A stretch of 64,000 bases of DNA from Epiperipatus broadwayi (taxonomy: Eukaryota > Onychophora > Udeonychophora > Euonychophora > Peripatidae), in the NCBI GenBank assembly GCA_028023455.1, contig JAQFVV010000229.1:1546501-1610500 (forward strand), in the 5' to 3' direction. The translations under genes and the position numbers were made by a program. The notes below the pieces were generated by a model. That model saw only the letters and a program-made list of their open reading frames with translations, did not search any database and was not told the DNA's origin. Shown one piece after another: positions 26,085-36,900 of this stretch (its first letter is position 1; each line of letters starts with the position of its first letter).

Positions 26085-26945
26085 TACCATTACAGGCAAC
26101 TGTCTGGAGGTGGTTTAGGGAATTTTGCAAGGTTCATTTCATGATGATAAACATATGAGAAAACTTGCTACTGCGGTCACCTCCAAAAGTGTGGTCTATA
26201 AAATAATAAAAACAACAACTGGTGCACCTATAAAATGATATACACAAGCATTAGTATCAAATTGACAGCGATATATAAAATTGCCATGAAGAATTGAAAG
26301 TTAAAAAAATTGTTTACATTGGATTCTGCACCAATTGATCAAAGAGCAAAAAGCTGAGTACAGGTTATCAATCAACAAACTTTGGAATCATTTATCAGGC
26401 CATTTCTAAAATTATAACAGATGATGAAACCTGTATTTCTTTTTATGGTGTACTGACATATCAAGAAAATAAAATATGAATGTTTGAAGATAAACTGATA
26501 TGACGACTGTGAAAACATGATGTTCATAAAAACAGTAATGAAAGCTATTTTCTTCAGAAGTACAGAATTTGGAAATTTATGAAGTTATAATGACAAAATA
26601 ATGTCCCATCATCCTTGTTCACACAAAACTATCTGGCTTGTAAATAAGGAGTTTAATGCTCCATCACAAGAATGTATCTTCTCATACTGCTGCAATAATT
26701 TTCAACTTTCCAAGATGAAATGATCAGAATTATTGACTATCTATTTGATCTCACAATATGCAATTTCTAGTTATTCTTTAATCTCTAAAAGAATTGATGT
26801 GTTGCTGTTTGATTTCAGAAAGGGAGATTGACATTGATATAAGATTGTATTTTGATTCTATTACAAAATGGCATGATGTTTTTCTATCTATAGAAAAATA
26901 TTCTCCAAAAATACATCAATACTGGAGACTACTTTAAACATTCAT
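26085..26945 (+). pseudogene. Decayed mariner-type transposase
   Basis: Pieces in several frames follow the order of a mariner (IS630/Tc1/mariner) transposase. An ITDDETCISFYG segment near 26415 carries the first catalytic Asp block (xGDETW). MFEDKL near 26480 matches the V-x-EDEP block. QDEMIRIIDY near 26715 matches the region before the YSPDLAPCD block. The end reads ...QKYINTGDYF near 26905-26935, the Q-K-C-I-x-x-x-GDYF terminus. Stops and frameshifts are frequent, so it is inactive. I did not find its terminal inverted repeats. Confidence 0.75.
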
Positions 26946-27149
26946 AGAGTTTTCTATCTTATATAGCTTCCCCAATATCTCAATAATCTCATTGTGCCCC
27001 TCATAATAATTTGTACAATAGATTGACAATATTTGGTCATTTTATTTTATTAGTAATTAGAATATTGTCACATTATTCTATAAATTTTTATAAAGTATCC
27101 CTTTCATTTGGTTTTTTGAATATATAATATTTTCAAGCTTTTAATATAT

Positions 27150-27440
27150 GGTGTATCTGAATTTAGTTCAGTCCTATATGGTTATATAAGTTAGATAGCT
27201 AGATTTGAGGACATATAGATGTCTGAAAATTTCAGATTTTCTACTTAATAGTTAAGTATTTGATAAATCCTGGTTTTGAGTTTGTATTTTAGATCTACTG
27301 ATTGAACATCCCAGTGCCTCACTGGTAAGAACCATTAGCTTGAAACTGGTTTGGGCATAATTCTAGATAGAGATTTTAAATGCTTTCTCTTGCAGCATTT
27401 ATTGAAATGCTTGTTTAGAGCTAAAGGCATGCTCGTTATA
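27150..27440 (+). repeat. Ribozyme-repeat subfamily B, diverged copy
   Basis: It shares with the copies at 44.5-44.8 and 45.4-45.6 kb the TTCAG..CCTATATGG block, the GACATATAGATGTCTGAA block, the hammerhead position and the TTTCTCTTG(C/T)AGCAT block. It is the most diverged of the three. Confidence 0.8.
27314..27357 (+). ncRNA. Degenerate hammerhead motif (subfamily B)
   Basis: CCUCA, GAAAC and UUUGGGC survive, but the CUGANGA core reads CUGGUAAGA and the GUC site is GUU. Listed as a relic. Confidence 0.45.
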
Positions 27441-27619
27441 TTACATTGTATTGTAAATATTTATCATCTTATAATTATTAGTTGTGCATTGATATAATTT
27501 ATTTAAATATTTAAGTAATTAAAGATGATAGTTTTAAAAAATACTGATGTCTGTACAAAGTTCAACATCTAATTTTATGTATATAGACAATCTTACAGAC
27601 TAATAGTTACTAATAAAAA

Positions 27620-28250
27620 TTATTAAGATATGCTGGTTTAGCACAAACTATGAATCATGGGGATTATTCACATGTCTTTTACCATGTGTTTATGATTATA
27701 GCCTTCCACAGTATGTTAAAAATGGGTAGAAAACCATTCCCTACCTCATGTACAAAAAATATACTACAGAAATATTATTTATTACTGGATAATCTCTAGG
27801 CTAATGAATAACTAATAAAAATTATTAATATATATTCATTAAGTGATTTGTGTCAAAGTTGTGAGGGCAGCACATTTGACACTTAACAATTAAACTGCAG
27901 TAATTTGCTATCTATATGTATTACACTGAACAATGATAAAGATATGTTTAAGATATTGTGGTCTTGGCCAACTGATGAGTGCTAATTCAGGATGAAATGT
28001 GCATCTTGGGATTATGGATCTTTTTCACATATCTTTGGTCATATATTTATGATTACATCCTTCCACAAAGTATTAAAAGTGAGTAGAAACAATTCCCTAC
28101 CTTGAGTGAGAGTGTATGAAAATTACACTTCAGAAATATTATTCATTATTGGCTATTGTCTAGTGATTAGATTAGTCATTTATTAGACTATTAGACTAGA
28201 CTCTAGTCTAATAAATGACTAATAAAAGTTATTAATACTTACCAGATTTA
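27620..28250 (+). repeat. Repeat family C, tandem pair with a terminal palindrome
   Basis: Two diverged units (about 27640-27830 and 27960-28240) share blocks such as TTATGATTA(T/C)A(G/T)CCTTCCACA, GTAGAAA(A)C(C)ATTCCCTACC and CAGAAATATTATT. In the second unit a near-perfect palindrome (ATTAGTCATTTATTAGACT and its complement, about 28172-28226) replaces the simple end. The block order also matches the fragment at 10.0 kb. Confidence 0.75.
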
Positions 28251-29050
28251 ATGAAAAATTTCTAGAAAGTCTATTTTTTTAAGTATGAGAAATTTTTCTC
28301 ATCAGTAAGGGCAAAACTTAGAAATTTTACACATAAATAATATCTTTTATGATTTCCATTGAAAAATTTACAAGCCTAGCTTTTAAATTTCTATGTTATT
28401 TCTGAGTGCAAGTTACATAATGCACCTTGAAAGCAAACTCATGGGGTCAGCAAATGATTATGGTTAATCATATATTTATATATGAATTAATATATTTTAA
28501 TGAAATTTTACTTTATGCTATTAAACTTAGAGCAAAATGGGTCCAGAAATAATTATTACTTGACTAATTTACAATTTAAAAAAAATCTAAATCAAATAAA
28601 TGAGTGCACCAATTATGTTCAATCTATCACTAGGTTCCCCTGAGATGTTTATCTCAGAATTTAGAGTGATGCTTCAGAATTGATTGTGAAATACTCAGTC
28701 TATCACAAGAATGCTCAAACATCTCAGACCTTTTGAACAATTAACCATACTATTATTCATATTATTATGTTACAAGTTGCTAAAGTATCACATAACCTTC
28801 TGAGCAACTAATCATACAATTATTTAATAAATAAAGACAGATAACTACTGTAGTATTCAATATTGCAGTTATTCATCTGATAGTTGTTATATTGAATACT
28901 TAAACCACTAAACATCACATGATCACCATTGTTTATGCATACACAAGCTGTTTACACTCTCTTCATACAGTAGCACCACTCAACTCAAGCCAGAATAATC
29001 AATGGATGCAAGAAAGTTTGTGCCTAAACTCTCCATCTAGAGTCTACTCA

Positions 29051-29107
29051 TGCAATATCCTGACTAGTTTTTAGCTTGTGGATTTCATCAGTGAGGAGCC
29101 TTGGATC
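29051..29107 (-). ncRNA. Hammerhead-like ribozyme relic (G12 to A)
   Basis: CUGAUGA is intact but the invariant GAAA is AAAA on the minus strand, so activity is not expected. Confidence 0.6.
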
Positions 29108-29461
29108 TGGAAGCACTGCACCCAGATCTTGGGATCTAATGCAAGCTAACTATAAAGCTTTGAGACAAAAATGAAAACACAATTTTTTTTTCCAATTCAA
29201 GTTCATTAGCCTATATAGTTGTATATATTTGAACTCAGTTCAGCATTCATACTTTTTGGTGCCTTTGGTTCTTTAATAACCAGAGTTGCCATATTCATAT
29301 TCAGCAGGATTGGTATTAAACTACTGCACATCACTTGATCACCATTCTTTATGCTTACGCAGCAGTTAAACTCTTCTTATAGTTGTGACACTCAGTGCAA
29401 ACTAGAGTAATCAGTGGTTGCAAGAAGATTTGTACATAAAATTCCCATCTTGTGCCTGATC

Positions 29462-29521
29462 ATCCAATATCGCACACTAGTTTCTAGCTTGTGGCTTTCA
29501 TCAGTGAGGATTCTTGGATCT
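29462..29521 (-). ncRNA. Hammerhead-like ribozyme relic (cleavage site lost)
   Basis: CUGAUGA, the AGC/GCU stem II and GAAA are intact on the minus strand. The cleavage base is G (GUG) and one stem I base is deleted, so cleavage is not expected. Confidence 0.65.
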
Positions 29522-29894
29522 GAGAGAATGGCACCTAGATCTAATGCAGCCCATCAGCAGACACCTTTTATCTTATTAGCTAATTATAAAGCTTTAAGTC
29601 TAAAATCAAAACACAAAAATGTTTTCAATTCAAGCTCATTATCCTATATAGTTGTATAGATCTGAACCCAGATCAGCATCCATACTTTTTGCTGTCTTTG
29701 TTTTTTTAATAACCAGAGCTACCATAATCCTATGGGGCAGAATTGGTATTAAACTACTAAACATCACATGATCACCATTCTTTACAAGCTGTTTACACAG
29801 AGGCTAAATTCTGCATTAGTAGTGCCACTCAGGGTAATCCAGAGCAATCCATGGGTGCAAGGTTTGTGTATAAAACCCCATCTAGTGCCTATTC

Positions 29895-29954
29895 ATCCAA
29901 TATCCCAGACTAGTTTCTCACTTGTGCCTTTCATCAGTGAGGAGTCTTGGATCT
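29895..29954 (-). ncRNA. Hammerhead ribozyme candidate, core intact
   Basis: The minus strand has CUGAUGA, GAAA, the palindromic ACUAGU stem III and a GUC site, with distal stem I AUCCAA/UUGGAT perfectly paired and four proximal pairs. Stem II (AAGGCACAAGUGA) is weakly paired, so activity is uncertain. Confidence 0.7.
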
Positions 29955-30179
29955 GAGAACACTGCATCTAGATCTTAGGATCAGCAGCTACCTTTTACCT
30001 TATTAGCTAACTATAAAGCATTGAGTCCAAAATAAAAACACAAAAAGGTTTACAATTCAAGCTCATTAGCTTGTATAGTATATAGATCTGAACTCAAATC
30101 TTTGTAGTTAGCTAATAAGATAAAAGATGGCTGCTGGAGGGTTGCCTTAGATCCTAAGATCTAGGTGCAGTGCTCTCAA

Positions 30180-30238
30180 ATCCAAGGCTCCTCACTGATG
30201 AAAGCCACATGCAAGAAACTAGTCTGGGGATATTGGGT
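30180..30238 (+). ncRNA. Hammerhead ribozyme candidate, type I, core intact
   Basis: Conserved core: CUGAUGA at 30195-30201, GAAA at 30215-30218 and GUC at 30222-30224, with predicted cleavage after 30224. Stem I: proximal CCUCA/UGGGG and distal AUCCAA/UUGGGU, separated by a GGCU/AUA internal loop, the place where type I hammerheads make tertiary contacts. Stem III is the palindrome ACUAGU with no loop. Stem II is short (two to three pairs), and the pair next to the core is A-A instead of G-C, which may lower activity. Confidence 0.75.
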
Positions 30239-30597
30239 GAGTGGGCACTATAGATGGGGATTTTATGCACAAATCTTCTTGCATCCATTGATTACTCTGG
30301 CTTGCACTGTGTGGTGCTACTATAGCCTCTATGTAAACAGCTTGTGTAAGCATTAACAATAGTAATCATGTGATGTTTAGTGGTATAACACCAATCCTGC
30401 CCAATAGGATTATGGTGACTTTGGTAGATGCTGAACTGAGTTCAGATCTATATAATTATACAGACTAATGATCTTAAATTGAAAAATAATTTTTGTGTTT
30501 TCATTTTGGACTCAAAGCTTTATAGTTAGCTAATAGGGTAAAAGGTGGCTTCTGGAGAGTTGCCTTAGATCCTAAGATCTAGATGCAATGCTCTCAG

Positions 30598-30654
30598 ATC
30601 CAAGGCTCTTCACTGATGAGTCACAAGCTAGAAATTAGTCTGGGGATATTGGAT
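30598..30654 (+). ncRNA. Hammerhead ribozyme candidate, second direct copy
   Basis: CUGAUGA at 30613-30619, GAAA at 30631-30634 and GUC at 30638-30640 are intact. Distal stem I AUCCAA/UUGGAU is perfect and the proximal stem is CUUCA/UGGGG with two wobble pairs. Stem II is two bases shorter than in other copies. Cleavage here and after 30224 would release a 416-nt RNA (30225-30640). Confidence 0.7.
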
Positions 30655-30951
30655 GACTAGATGGGGATTTTATGCACAAACCTTCTTGCATCCATTAATC
30701 ATGTGATGTTTAGTGGTATAATAACTAACCCTGCCCAATAGGATTATGATGATTCTGGTTATTAAAGAACCAAAGACACCAAATAGTATGGATGCTGAAC
30801 TGAGTTCAGATCTATACAATTATACAGATTAATGAGATTAAATTGAAAAATAATTTTTGTGTTTTTATTTTGGACTATAGTTAGCTAATAGGGTAAAAGG
30901 TGGCTGTTGGAGAGTTGCATTAGATTCTAAGATCTAGGTGCAATGCTCTTA

Positions 30952-31011
30952 GATCCAATGCTCATCATTAATGAAAACGACAAGGTATAAACTAGTCTGA
31001 GGATATTGAAT
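30952..31011 (+). ncRNA. Degenerate hammerhead motif
   Basis: The ACUAGUC site survives, but CUGAUGA reads UUAAUGA and GAAA reads UAAA. This is the most decayed unit of the cluster. Confidence 0.5.
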
Positions 31012-31115
31012 AAGTAGGCATTAGATGGGATATTTTATGCACAAACCTTGCATTCATTGATTACTCTGGCTTGCACTGAGTGGCGCTACTGTATGGAGAG
31101 TATAGCCTCTGTATA

Positions 31116-32165
31116 TTAAATACTGTGATAGGCTAACTGGAACCAAAATAAAACTTTGATATGCCAATCAATATTTAAAAAAAAAAAACAGATCTCAACT
31201 AGGAAAGTGAAATGAGCATGATTACCAAATGAAAAATAAGGTATTTTTTATAGCATTTTCTAATTATTTAATTTGCAGATCAATATAGATAACAAGTAGT
31301 AAAGGAGTTATTGGAAAAATCTAACAATAATTCCTCTGCTGGAATATAAAGTATGGTAAAAAAAAAAGTAAACTTTAAAAAAAAATACATGTAGTATAGT
31401 GGCAGTTATACATAGCTACTATAAGATGTTTGTACTTTGATAGCTGATAATAAAAAAAAAAGAGGCAGGTGGTTCCACAAACCAAGTCATTTTGACAAAT
31501 AAATCTAGTCATGCATTTTGGCAAAATTATCAATCTGAAAGTAGTAGGATGGTTTGAGGAGTATTCTCTTTTGCTATATGAGATAACACGGAAAGATTTA
31601 GAAATAATGAGATAAATATAATTGAAGAATAGATTGTTTTAAAATGAAACACTATTTTTACTTGGAATATAACAATTTGAATTATAAGCAACAAGCTTTC
31701 TGCACTCACAAATTTGACAATTGAAATAGTATATTAGAAATTCTATAATTACATAACTTTATAACTTTGTAATATCACTCTTGCTTATTTTTGCAGCCAG
31801 TACTTCATATTCACTTACTAACCCAGATTAATATAGGATTTTATTCGCTAGTCTATTTAATAATGATCATATACCTATTTACCAACTAATGAAAGGCTAT
31901 CTGAGTTGGCTAAAGACTGACTATCTAGGGAAGAAAAAATCGCATATATGTAATATAAAAAAGTTTCCATGCTATATTCCGCTTAAATTCAAATCCTACA
32001 TTTTATTAATCTTTACATCATGAGATCCTTCATTATTTTTGATAACAAGTATTTATAAAATCGTTAAATAAATTTACTATGCAAATAATTATACTTGCTG
32101 TAGATATATACAAAAAAAAAAAGCATTTCTTTTTAATCATCTTCATTACTAATAGTGGTAGTTAC
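31116..32165. other. AT-rich spacer, nothing recognised
   Basis: Frequent A runs; no coding region or repeat family is recognised. Confidence 0.5.
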
Positions 32166-32556
32166 GGATAATTCAACCGATGACGTATTACCCTGAAGGC
32201 ATATCAGTCTGATGTTGCGATTTTGAAGATAACGTCTCCAAGTGATCTGCGGACACATGTAATCGCTAAAATGTGTCCGCAGATCACGTGAACACGGTAC
32301 GTTAAAAATCGCAAGATTAGACTGATATGCCTTCAAGGTAATACGTTATCGGTTGAATTATCCAGGTCACGTGATAAAAACTATTCAAAAATTAAAAAAA
32401 TCTGACGCAGGTCAGGCAAATAGTAAAAAAAAAATAAAAAATAAAAATGTACATGCATGGGTCAAATTAATTTAGAAAAAACTATATTATAATTTATAAA
32501 ACCACCCTATATTATACTCAATTATAAAAAACAGCACGTCATCGGTTGAATTATCC
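32166..32556. mobile_element. Fold-back / miniature inverted-repeat element with three termini
   Basis: GGATAATTCAACCG at 32166 is mirrored by CGGTTGAATTATCC ending at 32363, with arms of about 95 bp that pair almost throughout. They include GCATATCAGTCTGAT and GATCTGCGGACACAT around the centre. A third copy of the terminus (ACGTCATCGGTTGAATTATCC) ends at 32556 and matches the first terminus better than the inner one does, so 32166-32556 may be the original element. Composition is G+C-richer than the flanks. I found no convincing target-site duplication and cannot name the superfamily. Confidence 0.8.
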
Positions 32557-33615
32557 ATAAGTACCCTAGTAGTATTCACTTATCAAAGAATATTGTAGGA
32601 CCAGTCTAACTACAGAAAGGGAGAGGGGGGGGGCGACAAAAATAAAACTAGAAAAAAAAAAGTGGAATCAGAAATGTGTAATTAAAGAATAGAAATGTGA
32701 TTTGCATAAACATACCATTCCACTCTCACAATTAGTACAAAAAGAAATGACTGAAGATGTTTAATGCTTCTTCTGATAATATCTGGGCTTTGTATTCAAT
32801 CAAGTGATTGAATGCAATAAATAAAATGGAGGGAGAATGAGAGAAAAAAGTAATAATTATCCTAAATTTAAAGGCAAATACTTTTGTGACTCATGTGTTT
32901 GAAATTATCGTGCATTAAATCAATTGTTTATTTATGGGAGTGTTTTCAAAAGCAAAAAATATAATAACTTTTGGATAGAAACTTTTTCTCCTTTTGCATT
33001 TACGTATTCTGCACTTAATTTCGCCTCCTCTTTCTTTATAACAAATTAAAACTATATCTATAAACATGTTTTGAAGTACACTGTATTTTATTTCGTTGCT
33101 TTATTTCTTAATTTTTTTTTTTTTGTCTGTGTCTAGTTAATTATCTTTACCATAAAGAAATATTAAAGTCAACTTCCTCATTTTTTTTTTATTAATAGCA
33201 GTATCGTCGAACTCAATATAAAATCTTGATTTCAGTCACAATTACATAACTCTTAATTTCAAGCCCTAAGGGCAAAATTCAAAATAGGACTGTTATAATT
33301 ATTGTTCATTTTTAAATGCTGGTAGTATTAGTTTCAAGATCAGTGGGCCTGAAGGCAAATGAACTCTCTTGACTCACGGTGGTTGCGCCACTGAATTCAT
33401 TTAACAAACTTTTACTAATATAGCATTTACGAATAATCTGTGTTTTGAAAAGCAGTCCGATTTTTAAAATTTTCTCTTATTAACAGGAAAAAAAAGATAC
33501 TGTATTTTAATTATATGTATATTCATTGTCGATTTGATATGATTTATTATTCAAAATACTAAATTAATATGAACGGTGACAGTATAGTTAAAGAATAAAA
33601 AAGTATCGGATCCTA
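32557..33615. other. AT-rich region upstream of a candidate promoter
   Basis: No gene is recognised. A short segment at 33340-33393 begins CAGTGG and ends CCACTG with G+C-rich content. It may be a tiny hAT-like remnant, but no target duplication was seen. Confidence 0.4.
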
Positions 33616-33619
33616 GAAG

Positions 33620-33655
33620 TATAAAAGGGGAAGTCTGGTTACTATTTAGACTTAC
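33620..33655 (+). promoter_or_regulatory. Candidate TATA promoter of a secreted-protein gene
   Basis: TATAAAAG at 33620-33627 is followed about 25-35 bp later by a weak initiator-like TTTAGACTTACT. It lies about 250 bp upstream of the signal-peptide ATG. A GTAAGT donor at about 33684 and a pyrimidine-rich acceptor ending TTCTCTGTAG at about 33840 could define a 5'-UTR intron that would remove several upstream ATGs. Confidence 0.45.
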
Positions 33656-33868
33656 TCGAAAGTCACATGATATTAGTTGCATCGTAAGTTTCTCCTTAAC
33701 TCTGTTTTAACTCCTGATTGAATTGAGTGTGCGCAGTAGGAAGGTGTGTCGTATAATGTAACACAAAGCCAAACTTTTCTTAATGTTTTAGACCATTTTA
33801 TGTAGATTAAATTCATTTTGTAAACATTTTCGTTCTCTGTAGTATTCTCTTAGTGTATCCACTTGGAA

Positions 33869-33929
33869 ATGTTATGTGAACATTTTTTGCTGCCTATTAT
33901 TTTGGCTTACTTATCGTGTGTTACTGGAG
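33869..33929 (+). CDS. Candidate first coding exon: signal peptide with phase-1 donor
   Basis: ATG at 33869 has a purine at -3 and opens a 61-nt exon that encodes MLCEHFLLPIILAYLSCVTG, a textbook signal peptide: short N-region, a hydrophobic LLPIILAYL core and small residues near a likely cleavage site. It ends G|GTAAGT, a near-consensus donor, leaving a phase-1 split codon. Phase-1 introns just after the signal peptide are typical of genes for secreted or membrane proteins such as immunoglobulin-superfamily members. I could not find a convincing second exon; the next 30 kb is repeat-rich and would be a long intron. A chance open frame is the alternative. Confidence 0.5.
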
Positions 33930-36900
33930 GTAAGTTAAAAATCACTATATTCTGGCTATGATGTACTGTAAGCTTGCAGGCTGACTTACTATGTCGATAT
34001 TTCGCTAACGTTTTTTTATTTACCGTCTTTTCTATTATTAAATTTTTTTAGTATCGTTGAGAATTTATCAAATGAGAATTCAAAATAATATTTCAAAAAA
34101 TTGCGATAAGTAATTTTATTGGCTTAGGCTTTTTATCCAATGTTTTCCGATCCATTTCTGTGTTATTAACGTTATGCGATCAGATGGTCGCTTAATGATT
34201 TATATGAAGTAAACAACAGTATTTGCTAAATTAAGATGGATTTTTCCTTCACATTTTAATGTATAATGGATTCTGGATTAATATTTTATTATATGTTAAT
34301 GTTATTTATTTTAATTTTAAGGGACTATGATTATTCTTGCAACAGATCCAGTTTCTTAAGTATCATTGCAATCCGGGAAGTAAGAGGCGGTGTTGACTCC
34401 GCTGTAAACGCATTTTCAAAACTAGTTATTCTTTAATTCATGTTCATGTTTGGAAATATTCATAATTGTTTCCAGGAATAATCATAACACTTTTTTTAAG
34501 AAGAATAACTATATTTACATTAATGTTATACATATGAGTTTATTTTAAGCTTTCTTATTGTTTACATTAAAATTTTTACCCTCTTTTATTGATTCTAATT
34601 CTTTGGATTAAAATTGATTTGTTTTGTTTGGTTGTTATGATTAATAAAATATTTTTATAATTTTACAAAACGAAACAATAATAAAACAACAACTGCTTAC
34701 ATATATATATGTAGTATAGATAAAAGTTTTTAAGTACCCCGATACAAAGCGAAGTCTTTTCCATTTGCAAGATGGTGATAGTTTGTATATTTTTCCATTC
34801 ATGTTTCATCTCTAGCTTAAAATAAGTAGCCACGTTTGTACGAGTAATACTTAACCTCGAATTTTTTCTAATTTTTTTTTTACCAATTCATAGCCTTATG
34901 CTTTGAGATTTATTCTGTAACTTGTTTAAACTAGTGATCTGAGACAAAAACATTGTTTTTGCATGGTTTGTCCATGAAGTCATTGTTAATTTATAGCGTT
35001 TTTATTGTGCTTTTTCATTAAGTTTTTATTGTGCTTTTTCATTGTTGACATTTGTCCTATTTTTTTAATTCCAAAATAGAAACCATGTAGGCTCATTCTG
35101 TTGGATTACGTTTTATGTTCACAGGTAGTGACATAATTAGAATTTTAAGACTCCTTAGAAAAATTTCAACAAGAAAAATAACCTCGTATTTATAATATAT
35201 ATCTTAATACTTTTGAATATATATATCAAAATGGCTTTTATTTGCTTCATATTACCTATGCTGTTGATCCAGGTTCTACTTTTCAAAAAGAAACTCATTA
35301 GTTTTAAAACTCTAAGTGGTCAATTTGGTAATTTGTAAAAAATAAAATAAGTTTCAACAAAAATGAAAATAAATGGCAAATATTTGCAATAGCAAAATAA
35401 TCAAACAGTAGCTTCAATTTTCTAATTAATAATAAAATTTATGAAATCAGAAAATTTGAAATAAATAGATAAGTAGTAATGTCAGGGGGACCAAGATTAA
35501 AAAGGTGCCAAACATATCTAAAGACAATTTTAAGTTCATTATATATTTTTTATTTAAAATCAAAATGCGATAAAAAAAGTTTTACCATAAGCTCATAAAC
35601 CTATATTGTATTTAAGATCAAAACATAATAAAAATATGTTATTTAATTATTTTACATTTTAAATATAAAAACAAAATGAAGCAGTATAAAAAGTATATAA
35701 ATGATATTTAACAAATTCTTGTTTTTCTAAGCGTCATTCTTGAAAAGTTTTCTACTGAGTAATGGGTTTAAAAAATGTAAGTACCATTCTGGGGATAATC
35801 ACTCTCCTTGGTTCGCTGCTAACAACAATTTTGTTTTGTCCACTATTACACTGTATAAATAAAGTGCAAGTTGTAATCGTCATTATTGATGAAATGATTC
35901 TAGATTATTGACCTATGTGCAGTTCTAAATTTAGTCATGCAAGCTGTAAACAAAATTGCTGTTTGAGTCAAATAAAAAATTTTATTATGAAATTATGCTG
36001 AATAAATGCAAAGGTAACTCTGAAAGCTTTTGAAATAAGTTTTATATTGTTGACAATATACCAACAAGTGTCAGAACAATAGGGAAAATACTCAATTCTC
36101 AGAATAAATTTTAGTCGATTCTTATATTAATATATGATTTTTTACACTATTAGCAATGACTATTGTAATGAAGTTAATAGTATTAATTTTTTACCCCTAA
36201 GAAAAATAGTTGTATTTGACATTCTTAAGTTTCCAATGGTAGAAGTGTCTAAATAATGATCATTTACGATGCCATAAAATTATTAGCAGCTTTTATAAAT
36301 CATTGGTCAGATCTTGATTTGTTCACATATCATCTGCATATTTTCTTGGTGTGCATCAAGATGAAAAATATGAGGTATTGAAAATGTATTATTGTTAAAA
36401 ATGTAAAAGATTTGTATTTCAAAAACAAAAAAATTTTCAGTGTATTTTGCAGTTCAAAGGAATTGATTCATTGATTTTTTTGTCTGTATATAAAAAAGTT
36501 ACTGCTTATATATAAATTTTACATAGACATGTAAAAAGCCTTGCAAGATGCTGGAAGCTATTTCTGACAACTTTAAGGGTGATTTTATGAAGATATATAA
36601 TCATTCATTGTACAAAATGTTGTGATAAGCATAAATTATATTTAAATAAAATTGAACATTGTACAATTTTAAACACAGATTGATGGGTGGGTCATAGACT
36701 AATATGCTCAAAGGTTAAAATGATACTTGCATTAAAAAATAAATCTTATTTTAATCATATTCATACTAAAATGATATTCAATTCTTTAGAAACAATTACT
36801 AATGCTAAATTTCAACAGCTATTAAACACTAAAACTGGAAATTAGTAGTTTCTGGATTATCTTGTTAAAGATCATAAAATTCTTTAAGGAGTTTATTATG

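Larger units (their letters stand above)
28905..31115. repeat. Ribozyme-repeat subfamily A cluster: three minus then three plus units
   Basis: Units of roughly 360-430 bp lie in direct tandem on the minus strand (motifs at 29051, 29462 and 29895) and then in direct tandem on the plus strand (30180, 30598 and 30952). The turn-round is at about 30050-30130. Each unit contains the GCTAATAGGGTAAAAGGTGG-type block, GATCTAGGTGCAG, the hammerhead motif, a GCACAAACCTTCTTGCATCC block, a CTCTGGCTTGCACTGAGTGG block and the ACTGAGTTCAGATCTATA block. No protein coding is present. Confidence 0.92.

Noticed and set aside
32133-32336. Minus-strand open frame of 67 codons
   Set aside because: It lies inside the fold-back element at 32166-32556 and follows its inverted-repeat sequence.
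33340-33393. Tiny hAT-like element (CAGTGG...CCACTG)
   Set aside because: Six-base ends are too short and no 8-bp target duplication is visible.
34350-34385. Possible second exon for the signal-peptide gene (acceptor CAACAG near 34347, donor GAAGTAAGA near 34378)
   Set aside because: Joined in phase 1 it meets a stop after four codons, so it would not encode a meaningful protein.
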